In this document: positions 1 through 51,157 of the stretch, one piece after another
How positions within the stretch are numbered: the stretch's first letter is position 1
Layout of the letters: the number at the start of each line of letters is the position of its first letter
Assembly (NCBI RefSeq): GCF_045679555.1
Contig: NC_092094.1
Span: 12,533,612-12,597,611, forward strand
Direction: 5' to 3'
Length of the DNA: 64,000 nt
From: Salvelinus alpinus
Taxonomy: Eukaryota > Chordata > Actinopteri > Salmoniformes > Salmonidae
Program-made: the position numbers and the translations under genes
Notes under the pieces: generated by a model
The model's input: the letters and a program-made list of their open reading frames with translations, nothing else
Database searches by the model: none
Told to the model about the DNA's origin: nothing

Positions 1-348
1 GTGGGCATTCTATGTTGTGTGTCTAGTTTGTCTGTTTCTATGTTTGGCCTAATATGGTTCTCAATCAGAGGCAGATGTTTTGTGTTGTCTCCGATTGGGA
101 ATCATATATAGGTGGCTTGTTTTGTGTTGGGATTTTGTGGGTGGTTGTTTCCTGTCTCTGTGTTTTCTCTGCACCAGATAGGGCTGTATCGGTAAGCCAC
201 GTTTGTTATTTTGTTATTTTGTATTTTGTAAGTGTTCACTGTTTAATCGTCATTATTAAATCATGTTGAACACGAGCTACGCTGCGTCTTGGTCCGATCC
301 CTGTTACACCCTCACTTCTCATGAAGAGAGGGAACGCTGCCGTTACAC
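1..348 (+). mobile_element. Gypsy-type LTR, 3' portion (truncated by window edge)
   Basis: AT/GT-rich non-coding sequence ends in a run typical of salmonid Gypsy LTR ends, closing with GTTACA near 345-348. Immediately to the right the opposite-strand L1 ORF2 reading frame resumes, so the LTR ends inside that LINE. It is either a solo LTR or the 3' LTR of an element lying to the left; the window start hides which. No coding sequence is visible. The family assignment is from memory of salmonid LTRs; the junction with the LINE is visible in the sequence. Confidence 0.5.
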
Positions 349-349
349 C

Positions 350-506
350 CTTGTTGTAATTTCAGATGCACATCCAAATTAGTTTCTTGCAACAGGGCAA
401 TATCAATATTTTCTTTTTTCAAAAAAGACAGTACCTTCTTCCTTTTAATGGGGTTATGGCTCCCTCTAATGTTCCATGTACATACACACAGTCTGTTACC
501 TGCCAT
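350..506 (-). pseudogene. L1-type LINE ORF2, N-terminal endonuclease stub
   Basis: About 50 codons from an ATG at 506 read MAGNRLCVCTWNIRG and continue to LLQETNL. This is the N-terminus of the endonuclease/exonuclease/phosphatase domain of L1 ORF2, whose Asn and Glu residues (WNIRG, QET) help bind the metal ion. The frame then runs into the Gypsy LTR. No reverse transcriptase is present at this copy. Confidence 0.7.
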
Positions 507-1006
507 TGCACTTTGACCATTCAATATCCAGAATGAATCCTACTGTAAAAGTGGGGTGGTACCTTTTTCCATGTGTTGAACTCTCTTCTATCTCACCGAG
601 CATAAACAAACGATATGAACCCTGAACTCGAACTATACTAAACACAAAAATTAAACATGTAAAGATCCAAAAGGGGGTTTTCCCACTAGCTAACATGCAG
701 GGGATTTCAACTTTCCAATGTAGAATCTTAAGTCTGCATTGCCAGTCAATAGCCTCATCCTTTATATGGAAATGAAAACCAATAGAAGAAGATTGAAGCT
801 CTTCCACCTAAAACCAAGCCTGGGCACCAATATAGATTCACCCATATCTCAGCCTGAGCTATAGCGGCAGTTACTTTAGCAATAAAAATAATAAAAATAT
901 GAATATTACTGAACCGGAGCACGTGAGAACTCACACCACTGTTTCATGATCAGATAAAAAAAATAAAAAAGTTATCCAATGCTGCGGAGGTGCAGCTTAA
1001 AGTTAT

Positions 1007-1879
1007 TTACCCGAGAGAGTCAATAAACGCAGCAGCCTCTTCAGGTGTGTAGAGTTTTTTAGGCGATCCGTTGACCATAATCTTCAATGTGGCCGGGTAC
1101 AGCAGTGTGTAGTCCATCTTCATTCTCTTGAGTCGAGCCTTCGCTTCATCAAACCCTGTGCGTCTTCGTACAACCGCTGTGGAATAATCATTGAAGAATG
1201 AGACCTTTGGACCTTTACGTTGACTACCGTCAGAGCCGATGTTTCTAGCCGCATCCATAACGCGCTGCTTGTCGGTGAAGTTGTGGAACTTTATAACCAC
1301 TGGCCGTGGGCGCTGGTTGGGACCGGGTATCGGTGCTTGAGAGCGATGGGCTCTGTCCAGGTTCACACGACCAGCCTTAGTGTCCATTTGTAGGTAGTCA
1401 GGGATCCATTCCTCAAAAAAAATTACTGAACGTGTCCCTTCAGAATTTTCCGGGAGTCCCACAACACGAATATTGCATCTACGTCCTCGATTATCCAAGT
1501 CGTCAATGTGCTCCGCCATTTCGCGCACCTGTTTCTCAAGTGCTTTTATCTTAGTGTCCATAGATGTAGTTGAAGTTTCCACTGTAGCAATTCTTCCTTC
1601 CGCCTCATCAACACGCTTGACAACCCCCTGTAATTCAGCTGAATGGCCTGCTATTGCTTCCAAGACCGTTCTAATCTTAACATCGATCACTTTAGTAATG
1701 TTATCCGTCATCTTTTGAATCACCAGGTCCATTGTGCCTGGATCCGCAATGGTGTTTGCTTCGCTAACGTTAGCTAGCTCCTCCTGCACATCTACAGGGA
1801 TGGTGGTTTTGGTCGAGTTCTTAGTAGTTCTGTTGGGCATGTTGTCGGAGATTTTTGAGAAATAGCCGTCAAGACTCAT
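1007..1879 (-). CDS. L1-type LINE ORF1 protein (coiled coil plus transposase_22-like RRM)
   Basis: An uninterrupted 290-residue frame. Residues about 70-125 form a heptad-rich coiled coil that would mediate trimerisation. Residues about 130-235 are the RRM-like domain, with the L1 ORF1 signature RRCNIRVVGLPE followed by DRAHRS and a PRPVVIKF segment. The C-terminal domain ends in YTPEEAAAFIDSLG. In L1 elements this protein binds the LINE RNA and acts as a nucleic-acid chaperone in the ribonucleoprotein. The start is the first ATG after the leader and the length is usual for fish L1 ORF1. The frame is intact although ORF2 is broken, so the copy cannot move by itself. Confidence 0.8.
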   Translation of the reverse strand: MSLDGYFSKISDNMPNRTTKNSTKTTIPVDVQEELANVSEANTIADPGTMDLVIQKMTDNITKVIDVKIRTVLEAIAGHSAELQGVVKRVDEAEGRIATVETSTTSMDTKIKALEKQVREMAEHIDDLDNRGRRCNIRVVGLPENSEGTRSVIFFEEWIPDYLQMDTKAGRVNLDRAHRSQAPIPGPNQRPRPVVIKFHNFTDKQRVMDAARNIGSDGSQRKGPKVSFFNDYSTAVVRRRTGFDEAKARLKRMKMDYTLLYPATLKIMVNGSPKKLYTPEEAAAFIDSLG

Positions 1880-2003
1880 TGTAGGGTAACTTATTTAGCC
1901 ATTCTACCACTTTTTCAAGCTAGGAGATTAATGAAAAAATATAAATTTACGAATGCCACCGGAGCTCGCTGAAACACAGTGTTCTCTCTACGGCGCCATT
2001 TTC

Positions 2004-2595
2004 TTAAATGGAAGAAGATTGGAACCACCAAGACTCATCCTAGAGCTGGCCGCCCGGTCAAACTGAGCAATCGGGGGAGATTGGCCTTGGTCAGGGGAGG
2101 TGACCAAGAACCCGATGGTCACTCTGACAGAGCTCTAGAGTTCCTCTGTGGAGATGGGAGAACCTTCCAGAAGGACAACCATCTCTTTAGTACTCCACCA
2201 TTCAGGCCTTTTTGGTAGAGTGGCCAGACGGAAGCCACTACTCAGTAAAAGGCACAAGACAGCCCGCTTGGAGTTTTCCAAAAAACACCTAAAGACTCTC
2301 AGACCATGAGAAACAACATTCTTTGGCCTGAATGCCAAGTGTCAGGTCTGGAGGAAACCTGGCACCATCCCTACTGTGAAGCATGGTGGTGCCAGCATCA
2401 TAATATAAACATTTTTTTTATTTTTAATACATTTGCAAAAATGTCTAAAAACCTGTTTTTGCTTTGTCATTATGGGGTATTATGTGTAGATTGATGACAA
2501 AAAAAGGCAATTTAATACATTTTAGAATAAGGCTGTAACGTAACAAAATGTGAAAAAAGTGAAGGTGTCTGAATACTTTCCGAAGACACTGTATA
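2004..2595 (+). pseudogene. Tc1/mariner transposase remnant with 3' terminal repeat
   Basis: Frame-broken fragments match the middle of a salmonid Tc1-like transposase: WKKIGTTKTHPRAGRP, then KLSNRGR, then a KPLLSKRHKTAR-type stretch, then WRKPGTIPTVKHGG. These are the second helix-turn-helix and the start of the DDE catalytic domain. The catalytic C-terminal half is deleted. The sequence then passes into the typical Tc1 3' end, AT-rich and closing with GTCTGAATACTTTCCGAAG near 2590. Several frameshifts and stops make it dead. It abuts the LINE 5' end at about 1980-2004. Confidence 0.75.
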
Positions 2596-2599
2596 CAGT

Positions 2600-3926
2600 A
2601 GAAAGACAGAAAATGATTATGACTATGAGGGGCTTCAACTACCAATTAGCGTTGTGTGTTAGAGGGGTTACCAGTCGATCAGTCTTTACTTATTGTGGGG
2701 GGTTGAGCTTCTCTTAATTAAGCTTGGGGGGCTATAGGTCACGAGAGATTAGGTGCTCAGGTCTTTCTAAGTGTTTATAGAATGATGGGTAAAGAACCAT
2801 GGGGAAATTCTTATTGTTTCCACGATACACTATTGACAGTAGTCTCGTTCACCCGCTGGCTCACTCTCTCCCCGTCACAATTAGCCTGGGGATGAGGTAC
2901 CGTTGACAGTGGTAGAAGAAAAAAAATAGTACCCCACTTGTTACTGTTTATATATTTGATATATACATACTGGTATTGAACATGTACACATTCATGAAGA
3001 TATACATAATGATATTTATCATAAGAGAGATTATATCATTTTAATGTGTAAGAGTGAAAGGATAAGAGGTTACATTTCTGCAAATTCTTTTCGTGACATA
3101 CACAACTTTCAATGTCACCTCATCATGTATTCATCAATGCAATATGCAGTAAAATAGAAGTGAAGGATGCACTGAATTAGCATAAAACACTGAATACAGT
3201 CACAGGTTGAGATGAAATGACTGTTAGATTAAATGGACTGAACATGAAAACCAAGGCTCAGGGGGAAAATCGTAGAATAATCGATTAAATTTGAACTCAA
3301 AATTAGTCAACACAATTTGCATATAAATGTACCTCTAGAAATGGAGATATCAAATTGAATCCACTCAAATCCTGGCAGAAAGGCAAGTCATGGCATGCAA
3401 TATGGCAAGGAAAATATACAGATACTCTTATGTACAGCTTAACATTTGAATACATTATGTTACACATACTTTCTGTAGAATGATCCACCACCTCATCTGT
3501 TCATCAGTTGGTTAATTCAGTCTCTTATCTAATCATATGATATGAGTTTTAATTCCAGGAGCTCTTTCATATGGAGAAAGAAGGAATAAGTAGGCCAGGT
3601 GAGGTCAACCTTCAAATGCACAATGTGTATTTAAATGTAACTGTGATCTGGACACAAACCACTTCATGAGTATCACAGGTGCGATCTGAACCCTGATCCA
3701 CCATTGGAGAAACCAACGTCTTAACCAATAGCCCAATAAGAAAGTCCCTCTACTTCAACACGAGACCGGCTCACCTAAATGAGTAAGAATCTAGCCGTGA
3801 TGTATAGGTCTTTCACAACTTAGGCTGTAGAGGGCTCTGACACCGACCACAGGTAATTACTATTTGCAGTCATCACATCATAGTTGTCAACAAGTGAATG
3901 TAGTTTAAAAAAAAATCATATATATA
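2600..3926. other. Unassigned non-coding stretch
   Basis: About 1.3 kb without a credible reading frame. It is AT-rich with short poly-purine patches. I could not assign it to a repeat family, although 2665-2930 and 3640-3850 have the look of old repeat debris. Confidence 0.4.
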
Positions 3927-4500
3927 CACTGCTCAAAAAAATAAAGGGAACACTTAAACAACACAATGTAACTCCAAGTCAATCACACTTCTGTGAAATC
4001 AAACTGTCCACTTAGGAAGCAACACCGATTGACAATAAATTTCACATGCTGTTGTGCAAATGGAATAGACAAAAGGTGGAAATTATAGGCAATTAGCAAG
4101 ACACCCCCAATAAAGGAGTGGTTCTGCAGGTGGTGACCACAGACCACTTCTCAGTTCCTATGCTTCCTGGCTGATGTTTTGGTCACTTTTGAATGCTGGC
4201 GGTGCTTTCACTCTAGTGGTAGCATGAGGCGGAGTCTACAACCCACACAAGTGGCTCAGGTAGTGCAGCTCATCCAGGATGGCACATCAATGCGAGCTGT
4301 GGCAAGAAGGTTTGCTGTGTCTGTCAGCGTAGTGTCCAGAGCATGGAGGCGCTACCAGGAGACAGGCCAGTACATCAGGAGACGTGGAGGAGGCCGAAGG
4401 AGGGTAACAACCCAGCAGCAGGACCGCTACCTCTGCCTTTGTGCAAGGAGGAGCACTGCCAGAGCCCTGCAAAATGACCTCCAGCAGGCCACAAATGTGC
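3927..4500 (+). mobile_element. IS630/Tc1-like transposon, 5' end with transposase HTH region
   Basis: Begins after a TATATA run with CACTGCTCAAAAAAATAAAG, a terminal repeat widespread in fish Tc1-like elements. An ATG at 4224 opens about 92 codons: [20 protein letters not shown], then [20 protein letters not shown], then [19 protein letters not shown]. This is the bipartite helix-turn-helix DNA-binding region of IS630/Tc1 transposases. The frame is cut at about 4500 by L2 LINE sequence, so the DDE domain is missing. It is not intact and not the same family as the fragment at 2004-2595. Confidence 0.75.
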
Positions 4501-5280
4501 ATGGCCCAGTGTTGTACTGGGCCATTCGCACTACCCTCTGTAGTGCCTTGCGGTCGGAGGCCGAGCAGATGACATACCAGGCAGTGATGCAACCTGTCAG
4601 GATGCCCTCGATGGTGCAGCTGTAGAACCTTTTAAGGATCTGAGGACCCATGCCAAATCTTTTCAGTCTCCTGAGGGGGAATAGGTTTTGTCGTAACTTA
4701 GTGGCAACTTAATGGCCTGCCAATGTATAGAAAAACTAGAAAGATTTATATTTTCCATGACCTTGTTCAGTCACAATTTGGAGAAACATAGGTTATTACA
4801 GTTTTCAGATTACGTTGATAGGATAGTCTCAGAGCTCATCCAGTTTATTCTCCAGTGATTGCACGTTCGCCAATAGAACGGAGGGTAGAGGTGGTTTATC
4901 CACTTGCCGACGTAGTCTCGTCAGGTATCCCGCACGCCAGTCTCTATACCGCACGCCAGTCTCTATACCGCACGCCAGTCTCTATACCGCACGCCAGTCT
5001 CTATACCGCAGCCTCTTCCTTTTTCGAGTGTCAGGGATTTGGGCATGGTCCGGGATGAGCAGTATGTTCTTCCTAGCAGACTCGTTGAAGTAGAAATCCT
5101 CATCCACATAGAGGGTAGTGATAGCTGTTCTGATGTCCAGAAGCTCTTTTCGGTCATAGGAAACGATGGTGGAAACATTAAGTACAAAAATGTTTAAGAT
5201 CAGCGCAAAAAACACAGAAAACAGCACTTGGTCAGGAGTGTGTAAAACGGCTGCTATTCTCTCCAACGCCAATCTACATT
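4500..5280 (-). mobile_element. L2-type LINE fragment, 5' and 3' pieces with the middle deleted
   Basis: On the minus strand, 5275-4830 corresponds to the 5' end of the L2-like element: an ATGGCG start, then a motif reading KELLDIRTAIT that resembles the 5' end of the + strand copy at 37548. The stretch 4776-4500 corresponds to the ORF 3' end and matches 6780-7038. The reverse-transcriptase centre is absent, and 4777-4830 is a junction of unknown origin. A 19-bp tandem repeat of about four copies (4929-5010) sits in the 5' piece. The fragment lies against the IS630-like transposase at 4500 without a recognisable 3' tail, so it is not a simple insertion. Confidence 0.6.
4929..5010. repeat. 19-bp tandem repeat (about 4 copies)
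   Basis: The unit CCGCACGCCAGTCTCTATA repeats head to tail with little divergence inside the L2 5' fragment. Confidence 0.85.
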
Positions 5281-5599
5281 GTTTTTAGAATCAGATTGTT
5301 TGTTTTGGCTTATAGGCCAAGAAGAACGTACAGTGGCTCTTGATTATCCTATATTGCTTGTATAGGCCTACATAGTACTTTAAAAAAAAGAAAATATTGC
5401 ATTTCCATTCTACATTCAAGTATTACATTCTGAGAGCATTATATTATCTTCAATATTGAAAGTCACTGAGCGAAAATGATATAGATATTCAACATTTTTA
5501 TTTCCAAATGAATTCATGGGTTAAAATTACAGGTGATAAAATCATGGCCATGTTACCTGGTATTGGTCAATCTAATGTAAAGTGTAACAATTGCCTCTC
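5281..5599. other. AT-rich unassigned spacer
   Basis: No reading frame, RNA gene or repeat family recognised. Confidence 0.4.
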
Positions 5600-6198
5600 T
5601 GGTGTGATTATCTCTAACATATATCGAATTCCTTGTTATGGTTTCTGAAGTGTGATGATTATCACTAGCCTATATTGAATACCTTGTAATGGTTGCTGAA
5701 GTGTGATTGTGACTAACCTATATCGAATACCTTGTAATGGTTTCTGAAGTGTGATTGTGACTAACCTATATCGAATACCTTGTAATGGTTTCTGAAGTGT
5801 GATTGTGACTAACCTATATCGAATACCTTGTAATGGTTTCTGAAGTGTGATTGTGACTAACCTATATCGAATACCTTGTAATGGTTTCTGAAGTGTGATT
5901 GTGACTAACCTATATCGAATACCTTGTAATGGTTTCTGAAGTGTGATGATTATCACTAGCCTATATCGAATACCTTGTAATGGTTTCTGAAGTGTGATTG
6001 TGACTAACCTATATCGAATACCTTGTAATGGTTTCTGAAGTGTGATGATTATCACTAGCCTATATCGAATACCTTGTAATGGTTTCTGACGTGTGATTGT
6101 GACTAACCTATATCGAATACCTTGTAATGGTTTCTGAAGTGTGATTGTGACTAGCCTATATCGAATACCTTGCTATGGTTTCTGTAGTGTGATTGTCC
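5600..6198. repeat. 48-bp minisatellite, about 12 copies
   Basis: The unit is about 48 bp; some copies are 51 bp where GATTGTGACTAACC is replaced by GATGATTATCACTAGCC. Because 48 and 51 are multiples of three, one minus-strand frame stays open for 139 codons as a 16-residue repeat (TITLQKPLQGIRYRL and relatives). This is an artefact of the repeat and not a gene. The outer copies are the most divergent. Confidence 0.9.
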
Positions 6199-6224
6199 TT
6201 TTGGGATGTCCAACCCCAACTCTC

Positions 6225-6266
6225 GAGAACCCAAGGCGGCCTACAGGTTCCCCCTCTTGGGTTCTC
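6225..6266. repeat. 11-bp perfect inverted repeat
   Basis: GAGAACCCAAG at 6225-6235 pairs with CTTGGGTTCTC at 6256-6266 across a 20-base loop. It lies between the 48-bp array and an L2 fragment. No poly-T run follows and the function is unknown. Confidence 0.5.
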
Positions 6267-6302
6267 AGATGATGGTAAGGACCACAGACGGCTCCATGTG
6301 AA

Positions 6303-7260
6303 CTAAATCAAATCAAATTGTATTAGTCACATTGCGCCGAATACAACAGGTGTAGTAGACCTTACAGTGAAATGCTTAATTACGAGCCCTTAGCCAACAA
6401 TGCAGTTTAAAAAAATACAGATAAGAATAAGAAATAAAAGTAACAAGTAATTAAAGAGCAGCAGTAAAATAACAATAGCGAGCCTATATACAGGGGGTAC
6501 CAGTACAGAGTCAATGTGCGGGGGCACCAGTTAGTTGAGGTAATATGTACATGTAGGTAGAGTTATTAAAGTGACTATGCATAGATGATGACAACAGAGA
6601 GTAGCAGCGGTGTAAAAGAGGGGGGGCAGTGCAAAAGCACTCCGGTACCGCTTGCCGTGCGGTAGCAGAGAGAACAGTCTATGACTAAGGTGGCTGGAGT
6701 CTTTGAAAATGTTTAGGGCCTTCCTCTGACACAGCCTGGTATAGAGGTCCTGGATGGTAGGAAGCTTGGCCCCAGTGATTTACTGGGCCGTTCGCACTAC
6801 CCTCTTTAGTGCCTTGCAGTCGGAGACCGAGCAGTTGCCATACCAGGCAGTGATGCAACCTGTCAGGATGCCCTCGATGGTGCAGCTGTAGAACCTTTTA
6901 AGGATCTGAGGACCCATGCCAAATATTTTCAGTCTCCTGAGGGGGAATAGCTGTTGTCATACTTAATGGCAACTTAATGGCCTGCCGATGTATAGAAAAA
7001 ACAGCTAGATTTATATTTTCCATGACCTTGTTCCTGACGGGGAATAGGTTTTGGCATGCCTTCTTCACGACTGTCTTGGTGTACTTGGACCATGTTAGTT
7101 TGTTGGTGATGTGGACACCAAGGAACTTGAAGCTCTCAACCTGCTCCACTGGAGCCCCATCGATGAGAATGGGGGTGTGCTCGGTGCGCTTTTCCTGTAG
7201 TCCACAATCATCTCCTTTGTCTTGATCACGTTGAACTACAATCCGACAATGTTTTAGCAT
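6303..7260 (-). mobile_element. L2-type LINE 3' end (ORF C-terminus plus 3'UTR)
   Basis: Minus-strand fragment. The 3' tip is the AAATCAAATCAAATTG repeat at 6303-6320, the complement of the TTTGATTTGA tail at 40900-40920. The 3'UTR runs up to about 6900 and matches 40080-40920 in reverse. The last about 120 codons of the reverse-transcriptase ORF lie at 7260-6898 and include VESFKFLGVHITNKLTWSKY, the region just after the polymerase domain. The ORF carries an in-frame insert of about 90 bp (about 6946-7038) that the copy at 37548-40925 lacks. Confidence 0.8.
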
Positions 7261-7767
7261 TTACTGTCGAAAGGTTTTGGAAAAATAAAGCCCTCTACTT
7301 TCACATCACACAAACGCAAAATAAACAATTACTGTTTAAACGGTTTTAACACAAATTTTAGCCAACAGTATTTTTCAGTTACAACACTATGCTGGGATCC
7401 TTCTTCAAGGGGTTAGGAGACGCTCCGGTAGCTAATTAGATCACGTGGTCACCTCTGGCTTCTGTAAACATGTGCTGTTACATGGAAATATGTCCCTGTG
7501 ATAACTATAACCCTATAAAGGTGTGTAGTAATTTAACCTTTCATTTTTTTCTTGACGATGTGAAAGTTAAGTTCTAAATGTTTCTAAAACCGTATCGCAA
7601 GTGACGTGTATTGACATTTAGAGTAAGCTTTGGGACAGCATTGGTGCATTTGCGCCAGGCGGTGGACAGGTTCATGAATAGATGTTATATGTTAAACATT
7701 ACCGTCTATAAATTGGCAAGTCTGACCCGTGCTCCTTATTCAAGGAGAGCTGCTTTTGAGATAACAT
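7261..7767. other. Unassigned spacer upstream of the MITE
   Basis: No reading frame or repeat that I can name. Confidence 0.4.
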
Positions 7768-7896
7768 GGGCTGTATTTACAAAGGTACCCAATTCTGATA
7801 TATTGCCCAATTATTAACAAAATAACTGATCTGATTGGCCAAAATACCAATTAGTGGGAAAAGATCAGAATTAGGATGCCTGTGTAAACGCAGCCA
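7768..7896. mobile_element. MITE with about 33-bp terminal inverted repeats
   Basis: The left end (GGCTGTATTTACAAAGG, continuing to AATTCTGAT) is the imperfect reverse complement of the right end (ATCAGAATTAGGATGCC, continuing to TAAACGCAGCC). The element is about 129 bp, has no coding capacity, and is flanked on both sides by ATGG. The ends resemble a MITE common in salmonid DNA; that recognition is from memory. Confidence 0.65.
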
Positions 7897-8159
7897 TGGG
7901 GTTACAGAGGTCTAGGCCTACCTTAGGGTGGCTTCCACTGGGAAGTGGAAAGTCATAAGTCCGACATGAATGTGTTGAGGTGCCGTGGAACAATTAAGCT
8001 AGCTAAAATTGCTAATAATAAAGTTAGCTAGTTTGCTTAACATTGAAATATGGTCAAATAAATTAACTACATTTTCCATATTGATAAGGTTATAATTGTC
8101 AAACATGTATTTGTTGTCATCTTTTGGTTTAAAAGGTTAAAGGTCAGTGGTGAAACGTA

Positions 8160-8245
8160 GGGCTTTTAAGACAACTGGGAACTCTGGAAAACAATGTGGT
8201 CAAATGATGACGTCAGTGATTTTCAGGTCTGTTGGAAAGGTGTCA
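8160..8245. repeat. Short dispersed-repeat fragment
   Basis: A stretch with GACAACTGGGAACTCTG and AAATGATGACGTCAGTGATT matches a dispersed salmonid repeat I recognise from memory. It is non-coding. The TGACGTCA core at about 8206 is a perfect CRE-like palindrome but most likely just part of the repeat. Confidence 0.4.
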
Positions 8246-8279
8246 TCCTATGACGATGCCACGTTGAAAATCACTGCGC

Positions 8280-8435
8280 TCTTCAGAACAGGCCATTCTA
8301 CTGCCAATGTTTGTCTATGGAGATTGCATGGATGTGTGCCCGATTTTATACACCTTTCAGCAGTGGGTGTGGCTGAAATAGCCAAGTCCACTCATTTGAA
8401 GGGGCGTCCACATACTTTTGGCGATATAGTGTATA
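8280..8435 (+). mobile_element. Tc1-like transposon 3' end
   Basis: The sequence from CTGCCAATGTTTGTCTATGG to CACATACTTTTGGCGATATA is the standard 3' end of a salmonid Tc1-like element, ending in a TATAGTGTA terminal repeat. No transposase is left. Confidence 0.6.
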
Positions 8436-8827
8436 GGCCAGTAGGCATTTTGTCTTTTGTGCTTGAGAGTATTGCTATATAAAATTTGGCCAAGTAGGCC
8501 TACGTTAACATTTGTTTTTCAAGTATTTAACAACTACCAATTTTCGCAATTTCTTAATTGTGTAAATAACCTTCATCTCTGGATCTAGTCTTCTCTATCA
8601 CCTTCACTGTAAATGGATACCACCTATTTTGCACCTGATACCGATTCCTCATTTCTTTTTATTTATTTGCCTTTTCTAGTCAGTCTCCTAAAAGTGCCTA
8701 AAGCTGAACCAATATGTTGCTACTGCTGCTGCGCCTCGTTGAATCATTTGACTCGATGCTATCCCCTTCCGACTGATAATCACCATTACAGCAGGTCACA
8801 GAAGAATTCCGTAAACATCTCAAGCGT

Positions 8828-8836
8828 CACTTCCGG
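8828..8836 (-). promoter_or_regulatory. Candidate ETS/GABPA site upstream of tmem263
   Basis: CACTTCCGG (reverse complement CCGGAAGTG, the high-affinity ETS-family core) lies about 175 bp before the tmem263 start codon, preceded by GCGT. ETS sites of this form are typical of TATA-less housekeeping promoters in vertebrates. No TATA box is seen between here and the ATG. The placement fits a core promoter, but the transcription start cannot be fixed from sequence alone. Confidence 0.4.
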
Positions 8837-9010
8837 TTACATTTTGACAGCAAAACACTGCACATTTTAGCTAAACGAAACTCTGATCCTCGTTATATGT
8901 TAATTTTAAGACGTTTTGTGTTTTATGCTCCGCATTTATTAGTCAATTTTACTTGTGTGGCGGAATTGACAGTGTTCAGAAAGAGATCAGTCTTCTGCTT
9001 CTAGCAAAAG

Positions 9011-49764
<40,754 letters not shown>

Positions 49765-50370
49765 ACCTAGACCCAACTACCACCCCATTGCTACAGTATA
49801 GTTTATAAATGTCTCCCTGTCTCTCTGCTGTGTTTAGGTTCCATCTGGTTACTATGGGGAACCATTCAGAGTTGAAAAAGGCACAAGTAACTCGGATTTC
49901 CGTGTAAATCATTCGTTGACGTCATTGGGCGATTTGCACGGAAATCTGAGGTAAGGTTGCGGATCTCAAGTCAGAATACTGCCCTAAGGAAGCATTACAG
50001 AGGGGGATTATGGGAACGTTGATTTGTTAGGATATAGGAATTGACCAGAATGTGGAACTTACTGCCGAGGTACTCTTGAGAGGGATCTCATGTCTTTTTG
50101 ATTGATCTGGGTCTGGGTGGGGAAGGGCATGATAATATGAAGACAATCCACAACAATTTGGTAGCGATTCAGCAAGGGCACATCTTCTCATTTCTCAAAG
50201 GCTTGAGATTATTTAAATTCTTCCAGTTTTACTATGAAAAGGTATCTTTACATTGACAAGTATTAAAACTAAGTGAAAGGTACTTTACACAACTTAATTT
50301 CATCAGTTTGACATCAGTGATTGGGGAATACACACCAAACAATGTGTGTATGTGAATATGCTACAATAGT
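49765..50370 (+). other. tmem263 3'UTR (extent uncertain)
   Basis: Non-coding sequence after the stop. Candidate polyadenylation signals are ATTAAA at about 50263 and AATAAATAAA at about 50751-50760; I cannot tell which is used. It contains the stem-loop at 49891-49950. Confidence 0.5.
49891..49950 (+). repeat. 20-bp inverted repeat in the tmem263 3'UTR
   Basis: CTCGGATTTCCGTGTAAATC at 49891-49910 pairs with GATTTGCACGGAAATCTGAG at 49931-49950 at 18 of 20 positions, one mismatch being a G-T wobble in RNA. The loop is 20 nt. It could be a MITE remnant or an RNA hairpin. Confidence 0.6.
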
Positions 50371-50503
50371 CATTTACAACATTAACCATGTCTACACTGT
50401 ATTTCTGAACAATTTGATGTTATTTTAATGGACAAAAAAATTGCTTTTCTTTCAAAAACAAGGCCATTTCTAAGTGACCCCAAACTTTTGAACGGTAGTG
50501 TAT
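50370..50503 (-). mobile_element. Tc1-like terminal fragment
   Basis: CTACAATAGTCATTTACAAC through TTGCTTTTCTTTCAAAAACA to CAAACTTTTGAACGGTAGTG is the reverse complement of the fragment at 58640-58798. It is one end of a Tc1-like element with no transposase. Confidence 0.65.
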
Positions 50504-50821
50504 GTGTTATAAAATATATATGTGAAAAATAGGCATATGATTCCTATTGATGCAGACAAAGAAGGTTAGAGGAACCTAGCAGTCTTGCAGTAAATATTTT
50601 CATTGTACTGCAGGTGTTTTTTTCAATGCTTGATGAGTTGGAGATGTGGTCAACAAAGTGTGTAATTGCATAGAAACGGACAGAACAAGTCATGGAAATG
50701 ACATTTTTACGTACATGTTACATATACCAGCAGATGTCCTGAGCTGTTTAAATAAATAAAGCACCATTTCACCAACAAAGAAACACACATTTAAAAATAT
50801 ATATATATTTATATAGATATA

Positions 50822-51013
50822 TATATATATTTAACCTGGCAATTCAGTTAAGAACAAATTCTTATTTACAATGACGGCCTGCCCCCGGCCAAACCCGGAC
50901 GACGCTGGGCCAATTGTGCGCCGCCCTATGGTACTCCCATTCACGGCCGGTTGTGATACTGGCTGGAATCGAACCAGGGTCTGTAGTGACGCCTCTAGCC
51001 ACTCGGGAAGCCT
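50822..51013 (-). mobile_element. tRNA-derived SINE, minus strand
   Basis: Same family as 47045-47262. It has the AATTCAGTTAAGAACAAATT tail at the left, GACGACGCTGGGCCAATTGT in the body, and GAATCGAACCAGGG (reverse B box) at the right. It follows an (AT)n tract at 50798-50832. Confidence 0.8.
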
Positions 51014-51157
51014 TAAAGTTAAGAGATGGCTGAGTTATTGATAAATCAGGAAATCCGTGTCCATTTAAATATTTTGTAAATCCGCTTCACAATGGCCTAT
51101 CAAAGACATTACCAGGATGAACCTTGTTAAGTTTCAAGCATCATAGTTCATGCCTAC

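Larger units (their letters stand above)
349..1978 (-). mobile_element. L1-type LINE, 5' half, interrupted by the Gypsy LTR
   Basis: Read on the minus strand this gives, in order, a short 5' leader (1978-1880), an intact ORF1 (1879-1007), a spacer of about 500 bp and the first about 50 codons of ORF2 (from 506 downward). ORF2 opens with a CTWNIRG motif and continues to LLQET, the start of the apurinic endonuclease domain of L1-clade LINEs. ORF2 is cut at about 349, where the LTR begins. A decayed ORF2 3' end of L1 type also occurs at 57400-58620 on the other strand, but it is a separate copy. Confidence 0.75.

Noticed and set aside
5636..6055. 139-codon minus-strand frame with 16-residue repeats
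   Set aside because: It is the 48-bp minisatellite read in a frame that is a multiple of three.
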